Shown here one piece after another: positions 18,898-27,393 of a stretch of 64,000 nt of DNA. The position numbers were made by a program, and so were the translations under genes. The first letter of the stretch is position 1. Every line of letters begins with the position of its first letter. The DNA is taken from contig DLHY01000007.1 in assembly GCA_002483445.1 (NCBI GenBank), forward strand, positions 163,737-227,736, written 5' to 3'. Below the pieces are notes generated by a model. The model saw nothing but the letters and a program-made list of their open reading frames with translations, was not told where the DNA came from and did no database searches. Source of the DNA: Blastocatellia bacterium UBA7656. GTDB taxonomy: Bacteria; Acidobacteriota; Blastocatellia; UBA7656.

Positions 18898-19008
18898 AAT
18901 GAGAGAATGGGGGAATGGGAGAGTGGGGGTATGGGAGAATTGGAGTGATGACTATTCATCTCCCACTCACCCATTCTCCCACTCTCCCATTCTCTCTCTC
19001 ACCCATTC
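18898..19008. repeat. Palindromic tandem-unit array (GGGAGAATGGG family) upstream of mutL
   Basis: The left arm (about 18898-18945) holds AGAATGGGGGAATGGGAGAG-type units; the right arm (about 18958-19008) holds the complement. On the minus strand the array begins inside the last codons of the amidohydrolase gene: its Asn-Gly-stop is encoded by AATGGGTGA, a repeat unit. It ends about 20 bases before the mutL start. Confidence 0.9.
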
Positions 19009-20447
19009 CGCACCCAGCCATAGAAAGCGTTGCTTGGCTGGCCGTCGGTTTCCTTGTAAGCCGCTTTGATTCGGCTCATATAATCTGCGGGAATGGCGTT
19101 TCGTTTCTCTTTCACATCGATTTTGTAGACGCGCGCCGCGTTGAGTCCGAGTACCAGGTCTTTGTCGCGCGGAGTGAGCGGCTTGTAGCCGAATTTCTTC
19201 TGCATTTCTTCGGGAATCTGGAATCGGCGGAATGCTTCGATCTGCCATTGAGGCGATCCCCACCATAGCGAATCCGTTCCCCAGATGATGTGATCCGCGC
19301 CGAATGCGTCTTTCAATTGTCCGAGCAGATGCGCCGCCAGCGCGGGCTGCATAGTCGCTGCCAATCCGAAAGAGCTTCCAATCTCCGCGTACACGTTCGT
19401 CATCCTTGGATTCTGTTTGCGGTCGCGGCAGAAATCCGTAGTCCATTCGAACGCCCCATCGGCTCCGATGGGTGAGTCGAGTTTGGTGCGCGCGCTGGTA
19501 GTTGTCAGGTTGGACTTGAAGGCCGAGTGATAAATCACAAACGTGAGATCGGGATTATCGAGCGCGGCCTTCTTCACGTCGCGGGGATGAGAATGCGCTT
19601 CGTGCTGGCCTGTAGCCGGAAATCCTTTGTGTACGCTTATGACCTTGATGCCGAGCTTTCGCGCCTGATCGTAGTAAGGGTAGACGAGTTTTTCATCATC
19701 GAGCCACCACGGCTGACCCGTCGAACCGGGCGGGGTGGTATGCGGGTAGAGCTTCCACGAAGAATGCTTGTAGGTTTTGGCTTCGAATTCCATGCGGTCG
19801 AAGAGTTCCTGTTTCGTCGCGTAGTGATTAGGCGCGCAGTTGCTCTGAGCGAGTACCCGCGTAGAGCCTGCGACCTGATTGATCCAGTCCCGGCTCTGAG
19901 CCATGAGCTTCGTAGGCAGCACCGAAGTCGGGCCTTCTTCTTTGCCCGGTACGCCGCTGATGACGCACATCGAGGTGTCGCTGTCGAGGAATATCTCTTT
20001 GACGAAGTTTTTGAATCCGTAGGAGTCTTTATCGTTTGAGAGTTGAACGCCGAGGTCGCGCACGAAATCGAACGCGCGGAAAGGAAGGACTATTCCGTCG
20101 CGCACGTGATGAGTCTGCACGTCCATTATGAACTGATTCTTGGGCCATCGCTCATCGTAGGCCGCCGTCTCCCACGTTTCGGCTTCGACGACATCGAAGA
20201 AGTGGCCGAAGACCTGATTCATCGCCACGAAGGCGGTCGCCATGCCGCAGCTTGTACGGAGGAACTGCCGACGGTTGATGCCGAGTTTGCGCGCCTTCTT
20301 TTCGGCCATCTCGTTTAAGAGATGCTCGACCTTTTTTTGGTCTTCGGTTTGCGCAGGCGGATAGAATTCTTCATTCGATATGGCCTCGGTAGGCACGGGC
20401 GAATGAACATCATTGCGACGGTCTTTGATGGATTTTGGAATCCACAT
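18999..20447 (-). CDS. Exported amidohydrolase-family protein
   Basis: This is a TIM-barrel amidohydrolase (amidohydrolase_2/ACMSD-like superfamily); the substrate cannot be told. Candidate metal or catalytic positions are THH in MDVQTHHV (the usual HxH is altered), SVHKG, VIYHSAF and WGTDSLWWG. Residues about 63-90 (NRRQFLRTSCGMATAFVAMN) resemble a twin-arginine signal preceded by an unusually long N-terminal extension, suggesting Tat export of a folded metalloenzyme. The ATG at 20447 is preceded by AAGGAGGAG. The cytochrome c gene lies 86 bases upstream on the same strand. The last codons and stop are repeat sequence. Confidence 0.8.
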   Translation of the reverse strand: MWIPKSIKDRRNDVHSPVPTEAISNEEFYPPAQTEDQKKVEHLLNEMAEKKARKLGINRRQFLRTSCGMATAFVAMNQVFGHFFDVVEAETWETAAYDERWPKNQFIMDVQTHHVRDGIVLPFRAFDFVRDLGVQLSNDKDSYGFKNFVKEIFLDSDTSMCVISGVPGKEEGPTSVLPTKLMAQSRDWINQVAGSTRVLAQSNCAPNHYATKQELFDRMEFEAKTYKHSSWKLYPHTTPPGSTGQPWWLDDEKLVYPYYDQARKLGIKVISVHKGFPATGQHEAHSHPRDVKKAALDNPDLTFVIYHSAFKSNLTTTSARTKLDSPIGADGAFEWTTDFCRDRKQNPRMTNVYAEIGSSFGLAATMQPALAAHLLGQLKDAFGADHIIWGTDSLWWGSPQWQIEAFRRFQIPEEMQKKFGYKPLTPRDKDLVLGLNAARVYKIDVKEKRNAIPADYMSRIKAAYKETDGQPSNAFYGWVRNG

Positions 20448-20533
20448 AAGCTCCTCCTTGTTTGAGAATTTAGAATTATCGCTGCGAGGTTCAGAGATAA
20501 CACAACCACACAGGGCTTGCAACCAGCCGCAGG

Positions 20534-21523
20534 CTAATACTCGCACGCGCGGCTGTGGACTTCATAAGGCTTTCTCTCCTTGAAAGGCTCGGCCTTGTGA
20601 CAGATCAGGCAATAATCCGTGCGCAAACGACGGCGATGGATTTCGGCGCTTGCGGGATGGAGGCGATGACAGGAAAGACAGGTCAGATCGGTTTTGCCCT
20701 CTAGCGCGATGTCGCGGATGTTTTGTTGAATGTGCAGGTCTATGGGATTGAGATTCGCATCTGCGCGAGAGAAATCGAATTCAAAATCCTTGAACAGGTT
20801 GTCGCCGCTTACGAAATTATTTGCAAAGGGTCGCCCTGTGGAGCGAGAACGTCCGCCGCGAAGATGACACTGGCCGCACGAAGACGCGATCATCGCGGGC
20901 GTGTCTTTTGCTTTCTTTGCGAACCTCATCGGCGTCGAGCCGTTGGTATGGCCTTCGTTGAAAGGGCCGTGACACATTTCGCATCCGACGAAAGTTTCAA
21001 ATGCGGTGAGAGTTTTCGGATCGACTCCAGTCATGTGACAGCCTATGCAACGGGCTGAAAACTTCTCCTTGTCCCAGCGGGGTGTCTCTTTCGAGAAAGA
21101 TTCTTTGCCCGACTGATCGCGGGCAATCGCGACAGATAATATCTCAAAGCTGCCTTCATCCCCCCGTCGCAGGAATCGCGTGGCGCGGCGGCCCCCCATA
21201 ACGAAACCGACATCGCGGGCGAATCTTCTGTATTCCGGGCGCGAGGCAAGACGCTCGATTTCAGGCGCGAGGCGAAGGCTTTGAAACTTATCCCGAACGG
21301 TGAGAAAGTGCGCGTCCTTCTGCCAGAGCGTGCCGACCGTCGTTCGATGGCAGAAGAGACACTGATCGCCGCCCGCAAGCTGAGGCCGGGGCAGGCCCGC
21401 GTGAGTTTCGCCCCACGCGGCGGGATCCAGTTTATCCTGCAAGGTTTCGGCGTACGACTCGAATAGCATGATGGCGGTGATTCCGACGATGGAAACGGCC
21501 AGTTTAACTCGCTTCGCTTTCAT
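20534..21523 (-). CDS. Hexaheme c-type cytochrome, membrane-anchored or secreted
   Basis: Six CxxCH haem-binding motifs are visible: CLFCH, CIGCH, CEMCH, CGQCH, CLSCH and CLICH, spread over 329 residues. The N-terminus (MKAKRVKLAVSIVGITAIML) is a signal peptide or anchor, so haem attachment occurs in the periplasm. Multihaem cytochromes of this style are electron-transfer partners of periplasmic redox enzymes. The amidohydrolase follows on the same strand, so a shared oxidative process is possible, but no classical nitrite or hydroxylamine enzyme signature is seen. Confidence 0.85.
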   Translation of the reverse strand: MKAKRVKLAVSIVGITAIMLFESYAETLQDKLDPAAWGETHAGLPRPQLAGGDQCLFCHRTTVGTLWQKDAHFLTVRDKFQSLRLAPEIERLASRPEYRRFARDVGFVMGGRRATRFLRRGDEGSFEILSVAIARDQSGKESFSKETPRWDKEKFSARCIGCHMTGVDPKTLTAFETFVGCEMCHGPFNEGHTNGSTPMRFAKKAKDTPAMIASSCGQCHLRGGRSRSTGRPFANNFVSGDNLFKDFEFDFSRADANLNPIDLHIQQNIRDIALEGKTDLTCLSCHRLHPASAEIHRRRLRTDYCLICHKAEPFKERKPYEVHSRACEY

Positions 21524-21635
21524 GTTTGAGAGCCGATGGTAGCATCCTGAGCAGGCTCGACGCTATCGCTTCCGTTTAATCTGCCCGTCTGTTCGTCGCC
21601 CACAGCCACAGGTCGCAAAAAAATTCGCGCTGCTG

Positions 21636-21664
21636 TTGACAGACTGCCAACCTGAAAATATAAT
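21636..21664 (+). promoter_or_regulatory. Consensus sigma-70 promoter of groESL
   Basis: TTGACA at 21636-21641 and TATAAT at 21659-21664 are separated by exactly 17 bases, a perfect consensus promoter about 90 bases before groES. Its -10 overlaps the first base of the CIRCE-like operator. Confidence 0.85.
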
Positions 21665-21690
21665 TGGCAGTCTTTCATCAAGAGTGCTAA
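21642..21690 (+). promoter_or_regulatory. CIRCE-like HrcA operator with an extra half-site
   Basis: TTGGCAGTC (21664-21672), nine bases, then GAGTGCTAA (21682-21690) matches the CIRCE consensus TTAGCACTC-N9-GAGTGCTAA at 16 of 18 positions. A third element, GACTGCCAA (21642-21650), sits in the promoter spacer; it is the exact inverse complement of the left half-site and matches the right half at seven of nine positions. HrcA repression of groESL is therefore likely. Confidence 0.82.
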
Positions 21691-21754
21691 AAGCATGAAT
21701 CACTCTATGAGCTTATGCAATTCAATCAAATCTCAGAAAGGAGCGTGAAAAATC

Positions 21755-22075
21755 ATGGCCAGCATCAGACCTTTAAATGATCGAGTGATCATCAAGAGGA
21801 TAGACGAAGGTGAACAGATTCGCGGCGGCATCATCATTCCCGACACTGCGAAAGAGAAGCCCCAGGAGGGCGAAGTTATCGCGGTCGGCGAGGGGAAAAA
21901 GCTCGACAGCGGCGAGCGCGTCCCGCTCGATGTGAAAGCCGGCGACCGGGTGCTTTTTGGCAAGTACGCGGGAACTGAAATCAAACTTGACGGCGAGGAA
22001 TACCTGATTATGCGCGAGGAGGACATCCTCGGAGTGATCACAGCCGTCGAAAAAGCAAAAGGCAAGGGCAAGTAA
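21755..22075 (+). CDS. groES: Co-chaperonin GroES
   Basis: GroES forms the heptameric lid of the GroEL folding chamber. The 106-residue product has the family signatures IRPLNDRVIIKR, the mobile loop GGIIIPDTAKEKPQEGEV and the C-terminal ILGVI strand. AAGGAG lies about 12 bases upstream of ATG 21755. It is the first gene of a two-gene operon under a consensus promoter and a CIRCE-like operator; groEL follows after 18 bases. Confidence 0.98.
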   Translation: MASIRPLNDRVIIKRIDEGEQIRGGIIIPDTAKEKPQEGEVIAVGEGKKLDSGERVPLDVKAGDRVLFGKYAGTEIKLDGEEYLIMREEDILGVITAVEKAKGKGK

Positions 22076-22093
22076 TTTTAAGGAGAGGAAATA

Positions 22094-23719
22094 ATGGCTA
22101 AACAAATCACATTCGGCGAAGACAGCCGCCGCGCTCTGCTGGCGGGGGTGAACCGTCTGGCTGACGCGGTGAAAGTGACACTGGGGCCGAAAGGCCGTAA
22201 CGTGGTGATCGAGAAGAAATTCGGATCGCCCACTATCACCAAAGACGGCGTGACCGTCGCAAAAGAAATCGAACTCGAAGACAAGCTCGAAAACACCGGA
22301 GCGCAGATGGTGCGCGAAGTCGCTTCCAAGACTTCCGACGTTGCGGGCGATGGAACTACAACGGCGACCGTTCTGGCTCAGGCTATCTTCCGCGAGGGAG
22401 TCAAAACCGTGGCAGCGGGCGCAAACCCTATGTCCCTCAAGCGCGGAATCGACAAGGCAGTCGAACGAGCAGTCGAAGAGATACATAAGCTTTCGAAGCC
22501 AATCAAGGGCGATGCAATCGCTCAGGTCGGAACAATCTCGGCAAACGGCGATGCTACTATCGGCGGCCTGATCGCCGAGGCGATGGACAAGGTAGGCAAG
22601 GACGGCGTCATCACGGTCGAAGAGAGCCGCACGCTTGAGACCTCTCTCGAAGTGGTCGAAGGTATGCAGTTTGATCGCGGCTATCTCTCGCCTTACTTCG
22701 TCACCGATCCGGAAAGAATGGAGTGTACCCTCGAAGATTGCTTCATCCTCATCCACGAGAAGAAAATCTCTTCCATGAAAGACCTGCTGCCTCTGCTTGA
22801 GCAGGTCGCGCGCCAGGGCAAGCCCCTGCTCATAATCGCTGAAGAAGTGGAAGGCGAAGCTCTGGCGACTCTCGTAGTCAATAAACTGAGAGGCACGATT
22901 CAGGTTTGCGCCGTTAAAGCTCCCGGATTCGGCGACCGTCGCAAGGCTATGCTCGGCGACATCGCGGTGCTGACCGGAGGCAAAGCGATCACTGAAGACC
23001 TCGGCATCAAGCTCGAAGGCATTCAGCTTACCGATCTGGGTCGAGCCAAGAAGATCGTCGTCGACAAGGACAACACCACGATTGTCGAAGGCGGGGGCAA
23101 ATCTTCCGAGATCGAAGGCCGCGTCAAGCAGATTCGCACACAGGTCGAAGATACCACTTCAGATTACGACCGCGAGAAATTGCAGGAGCGACTGGCCAAG
23201 CTCATCGGTGGCGTGGCGATCATCAAGGTCGGCGCTGCGACCGAGACCGAACTCAAGGAGAAGAAGGCCAGGGTCGAGGATGCGATGCACGCGACGAAAG
23301 CGGCTGTCGAGGAAGGAATAGTTCCGGGCGGAGGAGTGGCTTTCATTCGCGCGCAGAAAGCTCTCGAAGGCTTCATCCTCGAAAACGATGATGAGAACAT
23401 CGGAGTCGGCATCGTTCGTCGCGCTTTGGAAGAACCGCTTCGCCAGATCGTGCAGAACGCCGGAAAAGAAGGCGCGGTCATAGTCGATAAGGTGAAGACG
23501 AGCAAAGGCGCAAGCCACGGTTACAATGCTGAGACCGAAGAGTTCGGCGACCTGATAGCGATGGGCGTCGTCGATCCTACGAAAGTGGCGCGTTATGCTC
23601 TGCAAAACGCTGCATCGATAGCAGGACTGCTGCTGACGACCGAAGCTCTCGTATCAGAAATTCAGGAAGATAAGGAAATGCCCCGTATGCCCGGCGGCGA
23701 AGGCATGGGCGGTTTCTAA
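22094..23719 (+). CDS. groEL: Chaperonin GroEL
   Basis: GroEL (541 residues) is the ATP-driven folding chamber. Diagnostic segments include VTLGPKGRNVVIEK, the nucleotide-binding AGDGTTTATVLA with its catalytic Asp, the hinge region and the C-terminal MPGGEGMGGF, a glycine-rich tail ending in Phe rather than the usual GGM repeats. AAGGAGAGG precedes the ATG. A strong intrinsic terminator follows about 25 bases after the stop. Confidence 0.98.
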   Translation: MAKQITFGEDSRRALLAGVNRLADAVKVTLGPKGRNVVIEKKFGSPTITKDGVTVAKEIELEDKLENTGAQMVREVASKTSDVAGDGTTTATVLAQAIFREGVKTVAAGANPMSLKRGIDKAVERAVEEIHKLSKPIKGDAIAQVGTISANGDATIGGLIAEAMDKVGKDGVITVEESRTLETSLEVVEGMQFDRGYLSPYFVTDPERMECTLEDCFILIHEKKISSMKDLLPLLEQVARQGKPLLIIAEEVEGEALATLVVNKLRGTIQVCAVKAPGFGDRRKAMLGDIAVLTGGKAITEDLGIKLEGIQLTDLGRAKKIVVDKDNTTIVEGGGKSSEIEGRVKQIRTQVEDTTSDYDREKLQERLAKLIGGVAIIKVGAATETELKEKKARVEDAMHATKAAVEEGIVPGGGVAFIRAQKALEGFILENDDENIGVGIVRRALEEPLRQIVQNAGKEGAVIVDKVKTSKGASHGYNAETEEFGDLIAMGVVDPTKVARYALQNAASIAGLLLTTEALVSEIQEDKEMPRMPGGEGMGGF

Positions 23720-23744
23720 CCCGCGCTATCAAGCGTAAACTTCA

Positions 23745-23778
23745 AAAGGCTCTGCTCGCGGGCAGAGCCTTTTTATTT
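23745..23778 (+). terminator. Rho-independent terminator of groESL
   Basis: AAAAGGCTCTGC (23745-23756) pairs with GCAGAGCCTTTT (23763-23774) over a TCGCGG loop and runs into a T-rich stretch. Confidence 0.93.
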
Positions 23779-23813
23779 TCCAAGCGCATTTACTCAATTT
23801 GTCGCTCCAGCTT

Positions 23814-24173
23814 TCAATGCCATGCGCTGAGAAACTCAACCTGGTCTTTCATTTCATCAGGCGACTTAGCCGCAATGAGTTTCAGCAAACGGCGCATCTG
23901 CTCGCCGACCGAGTATTGCTGTTGTGGCGCAAGGATGATTCCTGCGTGTGATTTCCCTTCGGCAAGTAGCTGCGTGTGCAGGCGGTAGAAATCTCTGGCG
24001 TTGAAGCTGTAAAGCGCGCGACCTTGCGCTGCGGCGAACTCCAATTGCTCGCGGTCTTCGCGCCCGTTCATTCCGGCTTCTGCCGAAGTCGCAATATCCA
24101 CCTCGCGCAACCGCAGTGCTTGAACCAAGTCGCTGTCCTGAGAGTCCTCATCGAAGTAGAGCGCGATTTTCAT
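23814..24173 (-). CDS. DUF5615-family PIN-like protein, putative toxin
   Basis: The 119-residue protein has the PIN-like layout of DUF5615: an N-terminal acidic strand (YFDEDSQDSDL), a middle acidic stretch (GREDREQLEFAAAQGR) and ALYSFNARDFYRL in place of the usual LxTxDxDF. These acidic residues would form the metal-dependent RNase site. It overlaps the upstream DUF433 gene by four bases (ATGA), the usual arrangement of such pairs. Toxicity is inferred from family and context only. Confidence 0.75.
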   Translation of the reverse strand: MKIALYFDEDSQDSDLVQALRLREVDIATSAEAGMNGREDREQLEFAAAQGRALYSFNARDFYRLHTQLLAEGKSHAGIILAPQQQYSVGEQMRRLLKLIAAKSPDEMKDQVEFLSAWH

Positions 24174-24469
24174 GGCCGGTTCTGTCTGCCAGCGTAATGC
24201 TCCCGCATCAATGTTTGATAGGCTTCATCTTCTTCGGCAATATCAGATTCGATGGCTTCGCTATTGGCATAGTAGTAAGCAATCGCCGCATGGATTTGCG
24301 CCAATGAAAGATGATCTATCTTGCGAGCGATCTCTTCAGGGGTGTAGCCGTGCCTGTGCCACACGGCGATGCGCTGAACAGTCACACCCGTTCCTGCAAT
24401 GACAGGTCTTCCGCCATGAATTCCTGGAGAATGAACAATCAAAGTGCCTATATCAGTAACTGCTGACAT
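24170..24469 (-). CDS. DUF433-family putative antitoxin
   Basis: The 99-residue product matches DUF433: HGGRPVIAGTGVTVQRIAVW, then a helix-turn-helix-like segment GYTPEEIARKIDHLSLAQIHAAIAYYY. These proteins are commonly paired with DUF5615 toxins and may bind DNA at their own promoter. The start at ATG 24469 has GGAGG six bases upstream; the ATG at 24508 has no such support. The stop overlaps the toxin start, so the two are translationally coupled. Confidence 0.8.
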   Translation of the reverse strand: MSAVTDIGTLIVHSPGIHGGRPVIAGTGVTVQRIAVWHRHGYTPEEIARKIDHLSLAQIHAAIAYYYANSEAIESDIAEEDEAYQTLMREHYAGRQNRP

Positions 24470-24555
24470 GATTTGCCTCCGACTCGCGCTCCCAAATATA
24501 GCAGACAATGATTTGAGAGTCGCTGTCGAGTTGCTAGTGACTTGAAAGCCAAGCG

Positions 24556-26391
24556 TCAGTCGAAATCTTCCTGATTTTCCGCTTCGACTTTGCGCAATCG
24601 AGCGAAGTGATCGACTATCCTTTGCGCCTGCATCTCCCCAACGAAAGGTTTGAGTTCCGCGAAACTGGCTTCGGAAACCCGTTTCAGGCTCCCGAAGTTG
24701 CGAAGCAATCGCGCCTTGAGCTTCTCGCCCACGCCCGGAATCGATGTCAAATCGGATTTGAAATCGCGCATAGCCCGCCGCTTCCGGTGATAAGAAACCG
24801 CAAAGCGATGCGTCTCGTCGCGGATCATCTGGATCAAATGCAAAACGGGCGAGTGATGGTCTAGGCGGACAGGCTCCTCGCGCCCTTTGATGAAAAGCAA
24901 CTCTTCCCGCTTGGCAATCGATGCGGTCGGCAATGCTTCAAGCCCAAGCTCACTCAAAGCCCGCGCCGCTGCCGCAAGCTGTCCCTTCCCCCCATCGATT
25001 AGAACCAGATTCGGCAGCGGCTTTTCTTCGCGAAGCAATCGCGAATACCTGCGCCCGACGACTTCATACATCGATTGAAAATCATCGGCGCGGCCCTCGA
25101 CCGAGCGCACTTTGAATTTTCGATAATCGGATTTTTTCATCTCGCCGCCTTCGCATACGACCATCGAAGCGACGTTCTCCGCGCCCTGAATGTTCGAGAT
25201 GTCGAACGACTCTATCCTATCGGGCAACTCAGGCAGTTCGAGCGCCTCCTGCAACTCCTGAAGTATTTTCTGCGTGTCGGGTCGCTGCACGCGGAAACGC
25301 TGATCGAAATTCAATCGCGCGTTCTTCTCCACCAGATCGATCAGATCGCGTTTGACCCCGCGCTGAGGGACGCGGATTTGCACCCTTCGCCCGCGCTGAT
25401 TCGATAGGTACTCTTCCAATAATTCGCGGTCTTCGAAATCGACCGGCACATGCACTTCGCCCGGAGCGTAATCGCCCGCCGTGTAATACTGCTTGAGCGC
25501 CTGACCTGTGAGCGCGCCGGGATCGAAAGGATCGGCGATATCTTCCCAGTAAAATTCGCGCTTGCCGACCACCTTGCCTTCGCGCATCGTAAACAGGGTA
25601 AGCGCCAGTTGATGCGCTTCGCGATAATAGCCGAAGATATCGATGTCTTCGTCCGAGACGGTGAGCAACTTCTGCTGCTCGTGCATTCGCTCGATAGTGC
25701 GAATCTGATCGCGATAGCGCGCGGCGGCTTCGAATCTCATTTCATCCGAAGCGCGCTGCATACGCTCTTTCAATTCCGATTCGAGGTCGGCAGTCTTGCC
25801 CTCAAGCAAAAGCTCGACATCGCGCACGGCTTCGTCATAATGCTCGATGGCGCAAAGTTTTTTCACGCACGGGCCGAGACATCGCTTGATGTGATATTCC
25901 AGACACGGGCGATCCGCTTTCCCATTGATTTCAATCGTGCAGGTGCGAAGCTGAAAGTTGCGATTGATCAGATCGAGCGTTTGATAAGCAAGCGAGGGAG
26001 GAAGATAAGGCCCGTAATAACGCGATCCGTCTTTGACGATCTTCCTTGCAATGATCGCTCGCGGCGCAGGTTCGTTAGTGATTTTTATATGCGGATACTG
26101 CTTGTCATCCTTGAGCAGCACGTTAAAAGGCGGCTTATGTTTTTTGATGAGGTTGCATTCGAGCGCAAGAGCCTCGATCTCATTATCAGTGACTATCAAT
26201 TCGACATCATTGATGCGCGAGACAAGCTCATTCGTCTTGGCGTCGTGCGAGCGCGGCGAGTGAAAATACTGCCTCACCCTATTACGAAGGTTCTTCGCCT
26301 TGCCGACGTAGAGAATCCTCTCGCGCTCATCGCGATAGATATAGCAGCCCGGTTGAACAGGCAGGTTGGCGAGTTTTTCATTAAGAGTCAT
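24556..26391 (-). CDS. uvrC: Excinuclease ABC subunit C
   Basis: UvrC makes both incisions in nucleotide excision repair. The order is GIY-YIG nuclease (PGCYIYRDERERILYVGKAK, about 10-30), a Cys-containing region (CLEYHIKRCLGPC), the UVR motif for UvrB contact (about 200-235), the RNase H-like nuclease (ESFDISNIQG, VLIDGGKGQL) and a C-terminal helix-hairpin-helix (LTSIPGVGEKLKARLL). The ATG at 26391 gives 611 residues, the family norm. An in-frame codon at 26472 would only translate the adjacent repeat array. The start directly abuts that array and no normal Shine-Dalgarno is present. Confidence 0.95.
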   Translation of the reverse strand: MTLNEKLANLPVQPGCYIYRDERERILYVGKAKNLRNRVRQYFHSPRSHDAKTNELVSRINDVELIVTDNEIEALALECNLIKKHKPPFNVLLKDDKQYPHIKITNEPAPRAIIARKIVKDGSRYYGPYLPPSLAYQTLDLINRNFQLRTCTIEINGKADRPCLEYHIKRCLGPCVKKLCAIEHYDEAVRDVELLLEGKTADLESELKERMQRASDEMRFEAAARYRDQIRTIERMHEQQKLLTVSDEDIDIFGYYREAHQLALTLFTMREGKVVGKREFYWEDIADPFDPGALTGQALKQYYTAGDYAPGEVHVPVDFEDRELLEEYLSNQRGRRVQIRVPQRGVKRDLIDLVEKNARLNFDQRFRVQRPDTQKILQELQEALELPELPDRIESFDISNIQGAENVASMVVCEGGEMKKSDYRKFKVRSVEGRADDFQSMYEVVGRRYSRLLREEKPLPNLVLIDGGKGQLAAAARALSELGLEALPTASIAKREELLFIKGREEPVRLDHHSPVLHLIQMIRDETHRFAVSYHRKRRAMRDFKSDLTSIPGVGEKLKARLLRNFGSLKRVSEASFAELKPFVGEMQAQRIVDHFARLRKVEAENQEDFD

Positions 26392-26463
26392 GAGTCTGGA
26401 GTCTGGAGTCTGGAGTCGAGAGTCGGAGTTGACTCCAGACTCCAGACTCTCGACTCCAGACTT
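26392..26463. repeat. Palindromic tandem-unit array (GAGTCTGGAGTC family) before uvrC
   Basis: Units GAGTCTG/GAGTCGA/GAGTCGG fill the left arm (26392-26428) and the complementary CAGACTC/TCGACTC units fill the right arm (26429-26463), with almost no loop. It occupies nearly the whole 77-base gap between a secreted-protein stop and the uvrC ATG. Confidence 0.93.
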
Positions 26464-26468
26464 GCAGT

Positions 26469-27227
26469 TCAACCAATTTTCCTGACGGGAACGTATTTGC
26501 CTTCTTCGAATCGAAATCGAAAGCTTCCCTCGAATCGCCTTATCTGAGAGACTCCGCCGCCCGATGCCAGCGTAGGCATTCGGAGCGCGCCCTCGAATTG
26601 CGAATAATCTATCGTCGCGTTGAAAGAGCGAAGGTTGCGCCCTTCCTTGTCCAGAGCTTCGAGATTGTGCAGAGCCTCGATCTTTATCGTCAGCACCTCG
26701 CCCGTCGCGGGGTCAAGCTGGACGGTGCCTGACGCGAGCGGAATGTCGGAGACTTCAGCTTTGGGGACGAAGCGATACCATTTTTCATTCTTGCGCTGGG
26801 CGACCACTTCCTGAAAGTTGTAATACCTGATTTTTTCAGGAAGCAGCGGAAAGAAGGCCAGATCCCAGACGGCTCCGAACGAAAGCAAGGTGCGCTCGTT
26901 TTCGTTCACGCGGTTTTTGGGTCGGCCCTGTTTGTCGGTGTCCGAGATGACCAGGACATCTACAGGTATTCGATTGGTTTTATCTGCTGATTCGGCAGGC
27001 TCGACGCGAACGGTGGTCTCGCGCACTTCCTGAATTTTTTCTTCGCCCTTATCGATTTTGAATCTCTTGACGTGAAGCCTCTGCTCATATCGGCAGTGGT
27101 CGCGGACGTAAAGCGAACGATCCTGATTTTGCGCCGCTTTGCAGATGAGATCGGGAGCCGCGCAATCAGGCGCGTTTTGAGACAGAGCGGCAATCGACAT
27201 AAGAGCGATTGCTATGAAGGGTTTCAT
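26469..27227 (-). CDS. Secreted protein of unknown function
   Basis: I do not recognise this 252-residue protein. It has a short signal peptide (MKPFIAIALMSIAALSQNA), then a domain rich in beta-strands with paired cysteines near the mature N-terminus (DCAAPDLIC). Segments such as PATGEVLTIKIEALHNLEALD and RRFEGSFRFRFEEGKY suggest a lipocalin- or outer-membrane-associated beta fold, but this is weak. It ends six bases before the repeat array that leads into uvrC, so both may be on one minus-strand transcript. Confidence 0.65.
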   Translation of the reverse strand: MKPFIAIALMSIAALSQNAPDCAAPDLICKAAQNQDRSLYVRDHCRYEQRLHVKRFKIDKGEEKIQEVRETTVRVEPAESADKTNRIPVDVLVISDTDKQGRPKNRVNENERTLLSFGAVWDLAFFPLLPEKIRYYNFQEVVAQRKNEKWYRFVPKAEVSDIPLASGTVQLDPATGEVLTIKIEALHNLEALDKEGRNLRSFNATIDYSQFEGALRMPTLASGGGVSQIRRFEGSFRFRFEEGKYVPVRKIG

Positions 27228-27393
27228 CGGCTTTCTTGACTCCTAAGTTCGTTTCGTGTATTAACATTGGCGTCGTGCCTCAAAAGTATAAGTTAGCTGG
27301 CTGCGCCGCAGCAAATGTCATCATTGATCAATCAACCCCGTGTCAAAATTCGGCGACAAAACTGCCGAAACAAAAAAATATCTGGAGGAGCTT

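Noticed and set aside
26392..26472. Longer uvrC start at 26472
   Set aside because: The extra 27 residues translate the repeat array (LESGVNSDSRLQTPDSRL) and lack UvrC homology; ATG 26391 gives the family length.
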